DNA of 64,000 nt, from NCBI RefSeq assembly GCF_042242105.1, contig NC_092027.1:884006-948005 (forward strand). Reading direction: 5' to 3'. This stretch comes from Pempheris klunzingeri. Lineage: Eukaryota; Chordata; Actinopteri; Acropomatiformes; Pempheridae. Below are positions 57,820 to 64,000 of the stretch, in pieces. The number at the start of each line of letters is the position of its first letter. Positions within the stretch are counted from its first letter, which is position 1. Below the pieces are notes generated by a model. That model worked only from the letters and a program-made list of their open reading frames with translations, was not told the origin of the DNA and made no database searches. Made by a program: the position numbers and the translations under genes.

Positions 57820-57824
57820 CAGAT
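57340..57824. repeat. GATA tetranucleotide array with 60-bp higher-order period
   Basis: A GATAGGTA edge passes into (GATA)n. The interruption AGATCTATAGATAG recurs about every 60 bases (57540, 57600, 57660, 57720, then 57768), and a GACA variant marks alternate blocks, implying a 120-bp super-unit. Confidence 0.95.
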
Positions 57825-58143
57825 GATATTAAGAAACCGCTTGAGTCCAAAAATGGCAGGTAAACTCTTCTTTCTTAATAAAAGCTCATACACAGTGACA
57901 CTAGCAGTCTCTGCCCTGTTCTTCACACACCCCCACTCTACTAAAACTAGTTAAACATTTGAAATGAGATCACATTTGCCAGCTGGCCTGCTGAACATCC
58001 ACTGTCTTTTAAGCTGTGGGCTGTTTAGGCTGATCGGCCATCACTACCGGGATCCCGGTCCCCCTTCGGACCCTCGTACCACATCCCTACTCACTCCCAG
58101 CTGATTAAAGCAGTCAAGGCGGGAAAGCCGATGCCGGACACAC

Positions 58144-58302
58144 CTGCTCTGAGGATCCGGACTTCAGGCCTGAAAACACCGCTGCCTCCTCCTTCTCCTC
58201 CTCCTACTCTGCTCTGGTTCTTTCAAACAGCCCACATACCTCCTCAGCAGCAGCACTCAGTCTCTGGCCGACAGAAGCTCTCAGCATCTGGACTTTGGAC
58301 AT
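58144..58302 (-). pseudogene. Decayed ZNF exon 1, probably of gene F
   Basis: From ATG at 58302 the minus strand reads MSKVQMLRASVGQRL, SAAAEEVCGLFERTRAE, then TAG at codon 33 (58206-58204), where the family has Tyr (AEYEEE). The frame after it stays Glu-rich to a possible donor at 58144. This is clearly the same N-terminal module as gene A exon 1. The donor would be phase 0 rather than the phase 1 used by the other genes, another sign of decay. A promoter-like block lies directly upstream. Confidence 0.7.
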
Positions 58303-58359
58303 TTTTACACCAACCTTTCCTCCAGACACCCCCAGTAGAAACAGGCTGGACTCTCCGAC

Positions 58360-58405
58360 AGGCGCCGCGTTGCTAGGTTACGGTCGTTTCCAACTTCCGG
58401 GTTGA
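58360..58405. promoter_or_regulatory. Promoter-like block for the decayed exon 1
   Basis: On the minus strand this contains CCGGAAG (ETS type) and GTAACCTAGCAAC (X-box type) next to a CpG-rich GGCGCC segment, 60-100 bases before the ATG at 58302. Confidence 0.45.
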
Positions 58406-58455
58406 ATTAGCTTCATTAGCTTCGTTAGCTTCATTAGCTTCATTAGCTTCGTGCG
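58405..58455. repeat. TTAGCTTCA/G tandem repeat
   Basis: Five 9-bp TTAGCTTCR units. Confidence 0.85.
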
Positions 58456-58684
58456 GCAGCTGGAGATGATTAATACGGAAAGACACCTGGAAATAAGGAG
58501 AATATCACAGAGTCTATCGAGAATCCTTGAAGAAGTCTGGACTCTATCAAACACTGACTCTGAGCCGGATACAGCTGGCAGGCTAGGCTAACTTCATTTA
58601 GTCTTTCTTTTTTTGTTGTTATATATTATTATTATTATTATTACTTTTGTGTTTGAAGTTTATTCTTATTCTTTTGGAGCTGTG

Positions 58685-58757
58685 TGTAACAAAAAGCAGT
58701 TTCCCCCTGAGGATTATTAAAGTGATTCTGATTCTGATTCTGATTCTGATTCTGATT
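58685..58757 (+). mobile_element. LINE-type 3' tail with TGATTC repeat
   Basis: GTGTAACAAAAAGCAGTTTC then CCCCTGAGGATTATTAAAGT and (TGATTC)n is the typical end of a common fish LINE or SINE class (AATTTCCCCTGGGGATTAATAAAGT followed by a short tandem repeat). Confidence 0.55.
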
Positions 58758-58933
58758 TAGCATTCTCGGCTAACCGGATGTGAGTCTGAGGTGACTTCCG
58801 CTTTCCGCTTTTTGCTGATCACCAAAATATTTCTTTAGTTCCTGTAATGATTAATCCACCAGTGTGTGCAGCTCTTTAATCAAAATGATGTATTGAAATG
58901 ATGTAAAAGGAATCTGGAGTAGAGGAACTGATG

Positions 58934-59190
58934 AACTGGACAAGTCAAAGTCCAGACTTGAATCCTGTCGAACAGATCTGGGATTTATTGGATTAAAAAA
59001 TAGATCACACACACATTTAATCCAAAGCAAGTCTGAGGGAACAGCTGGGAACTATTTGGAGCTCAATAACAAAAGAGACGGTGGAAAAGAGGAATCAGGG
59101 ATTTCTGGTTCAAACATGTGAATAAGGACTATTTAGTTGTTCCAGTTTGTTATTTGCCTAATAAATAAAAATACAATGTTTAATTTGAAA
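58934..59190 (+). mobile_element. Tc1/mariner transposase C-terminal remnant
   Basis: Reading from 58934 gives NWTSQSPDLNPVEQIWDLLD, a match to the Tc1 catalytic-domain motif DWPSQSPDLNPIEHLWD(E/L)L. Downstream the frame is lost but the A-rich sequence to about 59190 fits the end of such an element. It ends directly against the start of duplication unit 2 at 59212. Confidence 0.8.
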
Positions 59191-59971
59191 CAAGTTTTTG
59201 ACAGATTTCTAAAATCACAGAAATATTTACATCCTGTTCGACTTTTCACAGTCTAAGTTTGTCAGTTTTACCTTTAGTTTAACGATGCAGCTGCTATAAC
59301 TGAGGAGAGAACTGGAGAAAGATTATAACATTTTACTGATTAAGTTCAGCCTACATAGACAATGACTGTAAAGGCAGCGTCTTTATAAATGATACGATTC
59401 CTAAATTCAAGAAATGAAACTTACAGACCAAAAGTTCTCACAGCTCCAAATGACGGCACGGAAGAAAATCATGAAACTCTCTCAGAAGCTTTTATTTACT
59501 GGTTTATTTATATTTATAATGTGGGAATGTGTGTGTTTCTGTATTCTCTCCTTTGTCGGCTGTAAAGAGCACTTTAACTGCTTGTTAATAATTTACAATA
59601 ATAACTGTTATTATTGTTATAAGTGAGTTTAGTTATTTGATACTAAACGTGAAAATGTTATTGATTTATTTTATATCTTACAATTTGTTACAGAAACTCA
59701 AGTGTACTCTGTTTTTAATTAATTTAATTTAATTTAATTTAATTAATCCAAGAACGTTCAATCAGTGGAGTCTAACTAACTTACTTACTAATCGTGTCTA
59801 AAATGTATTTTAGTCATTTAGCGTGTTTTATGTTCCAGCAAACAAATGTGTTTTATGAATCATAAAAGTATTTGTGGAGTTTGTAATTCAAAAATCAATA
59901 TTTCTTTTCTTTTCATGTTACTTTCACGTGTCTCCACAGTTGAGCTCTTCAGCAAAAGCAGTATGTAAATC

Positions 59972-60061
59972 TCTCTCTATGCTGATGATATACTGCTATT
60001 TATTTCAGAGGCAGTAAATATTTGTCAGACTCTTGTAGTTTTTGTTGAAAGAATAATGAAT
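59972..60061 (+). mobile_element. LINE reverse transcriptase remnant (YADD box), unit 2
   Basis: Duplicate of 50310-50399, identical over the motif, so the insertion predates the duplication. Confidence 0.6.
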
Positions 60062-60070
60062 GTTAGGTGG

Positions 60071-60119
<49 letters not shown>
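60071..60119. repeat. (CA)n microsatellite
   Basis: CA run, counterpart of 50410-50455. Confidence 0.95.
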
Positions 60120-60121
<2 letters not shown>

Positions 60122-60490
60122 TAACTGAATTCTTATTCATTAACATGTTCTTGCAGTGGGTTTATGTTTACAGACAAATTACTTAAGCAGATAAATTTCC
60201 ACAGTCATAAAGACTTTCATATCAGTTAGGATTGACTACTATTTACTACAGACTACTATTACCATCAAAAAAATTATAATGTGGAGTTTGTCTGGCTTTA
60301 TAATTTCCTTTAAGATACATTATATATTATTATACATCATGTGGTGTTACACATTATTTGTATAATCAAAGAAAATCTTTTGTCGGCTCAGTTTTCCTCT
60401 GAATATAATATGATCACTAACATTAATGAATATTCTTTAAGACACTTTGATGATAATAAACATGGAAACACCTGATCTGATGAACACGTC

Positions 60491-60496
60491 TTTATT
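60491..60496 (-). terminator. Polyadenylation signal for Ig light chain C, cluster 2
   Basis: AATAAA on the minus strand, same position relative to the stop as in cluster 1. Confidence 0.6.
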
Positions 60497-60651
60497 ATGT
60501 GGAAACACTGAAATAATATTGAAACATTGCAACAAGCTGGTAAATACTGTTACTGAAACACGTCCACTAAAAGAGAGAGAGACAGTGTTACAGAGAGCAG
60601 ACTGAGAGCAGCAGCAGAGTAAAACCAGTAGCACAGTCCCAGTGGGTCAGC

Positions 60652-60980
60652 TCAGGACCCGGGACACTGGTCTCTCCTCAGTGTCTCTGAGACTGGAGAC
60701 TGGGAGCCCTGGGTGGCCTCACAGGTCACAGAGCCCACCTTGCTCCACTGGTCAGCAGGGAGCCTCAGGGTGCTGCTCCAGCTGTAGCGGCCGTCCTTCT
60801 CCAGCACCCCGGGGCTCCTGCTCTGCTCCCAGCTGCTGCCGACGCTGCTGCCGTCCACCTTCCAGGCCAGACTCCAGCCTGAGGGGAAGCCCTTGTTGGC
60901 CAGACACATCAGCGTGGCCTTCCCCTGCTGCAGCTCCATACTGGAGGGGGGCAGCACCGTCAGGGTGGGACGGACATCAC
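60652..60980 (-). CDS. Immunoglobulin light chain constant exon, cluster 2
   Basis: Same exon structure as cluster 1 (acceptor TCTCCTAG, 329 nt, TGA stop) and the same predicted protein; the one base change I see (in the codon for Leu of TVLPP) is silent. One C1-set domain with both core Cys, the core Trp, and a near-terminal Cys for heavy-chain pairing. It sits 3' of two J segments on the minus strand, with V inverted beyond them. Confidence 0.92.
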
Positions 60981-61812
60981 CTAGGAGACACCAGTCAGAT
61001 TAGAGGACGGCACAGCTGTCAATCAAACACCAGCACCTTGGACACCTTCACTGTGTGAGAGCTGGTTTTCTGCTTTCAGGAGCTTCTGTCAGTTTTTCTG
61101 CTCCACCAGTCACTCACTCACTGTTTCACTTCCCTTCAACAAACCTTTCATGCACATCAGCACAGAAAGAGTCCTGACATGACCTGAAATATATCAAAGT
61201 ACACTGGAAATACAAGATTCACATCTATATTAATCAACAGAAAACTCTTTGTTCTTCTATATTTCATACTAATGAACACAAAAACACATAAACGCAGTTT
61301 GAATTAAATCCTAGATGACTGAAAATTAGTTCAGAGCACTGGTACATTTAAGCAAACGCATTTACCGTCAAAACTAATAAAATGTCAAAAGTGAACCAGA
61401 TCCACTTTTAATGAACATTATCAGCTAAAAATATCTGACAACCATATTAAAAATCTCCACACAGCAGGTTTGAACACCGAACAGCCTCAGAAACCTGTTG
61501 AAATGATTTCAAACAATCATCTGTTCAGAGATTTTGAAGCATTTTTAACATTTTCATCTTCATTCTCACTATTTAAAACAAATTTAATTCAAACTCGAAG
61601 CAGTTTAAAATTAAGGATTAATCACATAGAACATTTTAAGAAACTGCATTGAGTTCAACCTCAAGGTTAAGAGGAGAAACTGACAATGAAATTGAGTCTT
61701 CAGAGTGATTTCGATCAGTCTAATGTAATTTTAAATCTACTACAAATGTTCGGACACAGAAATGAAATCCTTCTCTGATGATACGATATTTAATATTTGT
61801 GTAGAAACTTAC

Positions 61813-61850
61813 TTCCAACATCCAGTCTGGTTCCTCCACCAAAAGTCCAC
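61813..61850 (-). other. Ig light chain J segment 2 (nearest C), cluster 2
   Basis: [12 protein letters not shown], donor GTAAGT, 23-RSS with heptamer 61851-61857 and nonamer 61881-61889. Confidence 0.92.
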
Positions 61851-62181
61851 CACAGTGACACAGACTGACTGAGTGGTCGTACAAAAACCTCTGACTGCAG
61901 AGAGACACGGCTCTCTGACTCTGTCTGACTAAACTTCAACTACAAGTCCTCAAGTTTCAGCTTTAACCTGAAACCCATGACTTCTCTGCTCCAATCAATT
62001 ATAGTAACTACATTCACAATTGAATTTCAAATATTAAACTGCACTTTGGGGCTTTTACACAAAACTGCAGAAATGAGAAATTAAGATGTAAAATCACACA
62101 TTTCAATTTGTAGAGAAAGATTCATGTAGAAAAGGAAATATTGATCACTGATTGAATAGAATACATGAAAATAGGACTTAC

Positions 62182-62219
62182 TTCCAACATCCAGTCTGGT
62201 TCCTCCACCGAACGTGTAC
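62182..62219 (-). other. Ig light chain J segment 1 (nearest V), cluster 2
   Basis: [12 protein letters not shown], 369 bases from the other J. 23-RSS: heptamer 62220-62226, nonamer 62250-62258. Confidence 0.92.
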
Positions 62220-62620
62220 CACAGTGATACAAACTGACTGAGTGGTCGTACAAAAACCTCTGACTGCAGAGAGACACGGCTCTCTGACTGTGAACAACAG
62301 ACTCAACATGAACACTTCCTGTTTTTCAAAATAAATGTATTTTATATGCAATCTAACAAAAAATACAACCTTTTTTTTAATGTTTTTACAGAAATATTTT
62401 TAAATTTATATGAAACTAAAATGTATTTCTTCAGCACTAAATTAAATTAGAACAAGTTCATTACAAAAATGCTTCACAGTCATCATATCAGATCCATATA
62501 AAAATAATCACTGACACACTCCTAATCAATATTCTGGTAAATTGATCGATCCATTGAGAAACAGCATCATCAGAATAACCCAAGTCCCTGCTGGAGTCGG
62601 AGCATTTCCATAGAGAGCCA

Positions 62621-62667
62621 CTTTGCATCAGCAGCACCATGCTCCACTGCTCTGGGAGAGTTTATAG
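62621..62667 (+). promoter_or_regulatory. V segment promoter, cluster 2
   Basis: CTTTGCAT at 62621-62628 and TTTATAG at 62661-62667, identical to cluster 1. Confidence 0.5.
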
Positions 62668-62746
62668 TCCTGAGAGTTGAACACTGGATGACTGACAGCC
62701 GTCCTTCACAACAACAGAAGCCACAGAAATCCTCCTCATCACAAAC

Positions 62747-63229
62747 ATGACTCTGACCTCCGTCCTCATCTGGACTCTCCTCTGCTGCTGCTTCACAGGT
62801 AAAGTCCAGAGCATCAGACTCCTCTCCTCCACCAACATCCGTCCCTCTGAAATGAAGCCGACTAAACCGTGACGCTGCTTTATGTTTCTGTCTCTGTGTC
62901 CTCAGAGTCCAGAGGTCAGGTCACAGTGACTCAGCCTGGAGCAGTGAGCTCTGCTGTGGGAGGCTCCGTCACCATCAGCTGTAGGATCAGTCAGGATGTG
63001 GAATATGTTGTTAGTGTCTACCTTTTATCCTGGTACCAACAGAAACATGGAGAAGCTCCTAAACCCCTCATTTACTGGGCTGATCAGCTAGAAACTGGAA
63101 TTCCAGATCGTTTTTCAGGCAGTGGATCAGGGACCAGCTTCACTCTGACCATCAGAGGAGTTCAGGCTGAAGATGCAGCAGTTTACTACTGTCAGAGTGA
63201 TCACACCATCAACAGTCAGGATGTGTTCA
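62747..63229 (+). CDS. Immunoglobulin light chain V segment, cluster 2
   Basis: Leader exon 62747-62798 and V exon 62906-63229, same structure as the cluster 1 V. All canonical residues are present ([21 protein letters not shown]). It differs from the cluster 1 V exon at four bases, all changing residues: RI for TT just after the first Cys, Y for F before the second Cys, and D for Y in CDR3. On the strand opposite J-C, so inversional joining is required. Confidence 0.93.
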
Positions 63230-63257
63230 CACAGTGAAAAAGCATCGTACAAAAACC
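63230..63257 (+). promoter_or_regulatory. 12-RSS of V segment, cluster 2
   Basis: Heptamer CACAGTG, 12-base spacer, nonamer ACAAAAACC (63249-63257), identical to cluster 1. Confidence 0.93.
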
Positions 63258-63327
63258 TCCTCAGTCAGTCAGACTGAACAGAAACTGAACTGCCTGCTGC
63301 AGCTGGAGGCTGATACAGTTCACTGAG

Positions 63328-63329
<2 letters not shown>

Positions 63330-63388
<59 letters not shown>
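63330..63388. repeat. (CA)n microsatellite
   Basis: Uninterrupted CA run, expanded relative to its unit 1 partner. Confidence 0.95.
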
Positions 63389-63391
<3 letters not shown>

Positions 63392-63668
63392 GTTAAATAT
63401 ATACATATATTTCAAAGATGTAATAGCTCCCAAGTCCAAGCCCACAACGCATCTCAAAAATAACATCAAATAACAAAAGGTGATGGAACATGTAACCACG
63501 CTTTATTTAAAAAAAACAAACTTCATTTTAGCTGAGAAGCAAAAAAGAAGTGTGATATTTTGGGTAACATCATTAGCAAAGTCTTGTCCTCAGTACTTCA
63601 AAACTGCTGCTGCTGCTGCAAAAAAGACACATCAAGCATCTTTGCAGTGTTATTTCATTCTGCCTGTC

Positions 63669-64000
63669 TCACAGACACTTGTGTACTTTTAAATGATGGC
63701 TGTAAGTGAATCTTCTCTCACAAACACTACAACTGAATGGTTTCTCCCCCGTGTGGATGACAAAGTGTCGTCTCAGAGATTCCTTTCGTGTAAATCCTTG
63801 ACCACAAATTAAACAACTAAACGGTTTCTCTCCTGTGTGAACTTGCAGGTGTTGTTTCAGATATCCCTTTTTTATAAATGTTTTACTACAAACTGAACAA
63901 CTAAATGGTCTCTCCCCAGTATGGATTCTCATGTGGTAAACCAAACTACTGCGGACACTGAAACGCGCTTCACAAACTGTGCAGCTAAATTTTTTTCCTT
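63669..64000 (-). CDS. C2H2 zinc-finger protein, gene G, 3' end only
   Basis: Partial gene cut by the window edge. From 64000 the minus strand is open through [32 protein letters not shown] and ends at HKCL then stop (63669-63671). There are four visible C2H2 fingers; the last has a normal-looking first His pair context (SHHLKVHKC) and is C2HC-like. Helix residues -1,2,3,6: VSSY, KGYQ, RESR, YHHV. It is the tandem duplicate of gene F and lacks F's premature stop. Its linker and first exon lie beyond the window. Confidence 0.85.
   Translation of the reverse strand, partial: GKKFSCTVCEARFSVRSSLVYHMRIHTGERPFSCSVCSKTFIKKGYLKQHLQVHTGEKPFSCLICGQGFTRKESLRRHFVIHTGEKPFSCSVCERRFTYSHHLKVHKCL

Larger units (their letters stand above)
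55317..58143. other. Upstream region of gene F; repeats
   Basis: No coding exon supported. It holds AT-rich DNA with TTAGCT-rich phrases (56240-56320), a 14-bp minisatellite (56421-57030), a palindrome-rich GC block (57147-57232) and a long GATA array (57340-57824). Confidence 0.6.
59212..64000. repeat. Tandem segmental duplication, unit 2 (continues past window)
   Basis: Second copy of 49550-54689 in direct orientation, differing by scattered substitutions, microsatellite lengths and the absence of one 369-bp J unit. Confidence 0.95.

Overview
The window looks like teleost fish (probably percomorph) nuclear DNA. It carries the 3' end of a class 6 semaphorin, a cluster of fish-type C2H2 zinc-finger (ZNF) genes that share an N-terminal module (QRL-AAA-EEI-type exon 1, then an acidic [16 protein letters not shown] linker), and two immunoglobulin light-chain clusters with the V segment inverted relative to J-C. 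CA/GT microsatellites are dense, as is usual in fish. Nothing suggests a bacterial or viral origin.

Layout. 1-9.9 kb: non-coding, microsatellite-rich DNA that should be intron of the semaphorin, with a small Tc1/mariner-type MITE and one copy of an interspersed repeat. 9.9-14.7 kb (+): last three coding exons and 3' UTR of the semaphorin. 14.7-22 kb: mostly non-coding, with one well-formed candidate exon on the minus strand (16.6 kb) and an inverted pair of the interspersed repeat (22.0-22.7 kb). 22.7-49 kb (-): five ZNF genes in one orientation, here called A (22711-23998), B (25784-28570), C (29841-32435), D (34820-40255) and E (44472-48427). Genes B, D and E each have a near-identical exon 1 followed by a 1.4-2.3 kb minisatellite with unit core GTACTAGTAC inside intron 1. 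49.55-64 kb: a 9.66 kb tandem duplication. Each unit holds an Ig light-chain constant exon, J segments (three in unit 1, two in unit 2) and one V segment on the opposite strand, followed by a ZNF gene (F in unit 1, G running off the window end). F looks like a pseudogene: its finger exon stops early at a CpG-type nonsense change that G lacks, and a decayed family exon 1 upstream has its own stop.

How the genes relate. The semaphorin is a guidance receptor/ligand tail and is unrelated to the rest. The ZNF genes are presumably nuclear DNA-binding regulators of the rapidly turning-over fish ZNF class. Their linkers are almost identical and mosaic while their finger arrays differ, which fits recent duplication with gene conversion. 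V has a 12-RSS and J a 23-RSS (kappa-type), so V-J joining in each Ig cluster must be by inversion.

The observations most worth a second look are the exon 1-minisatellite cassette present three times, the J copy-number change, the all-replacement differences between the two V segments, the lesions in gene F, and a strong 90-nt phase 1-1 candidate exon at 16.6 kb. All gene calls rest on reading the sequence and on remembered family features; no database search was possible.
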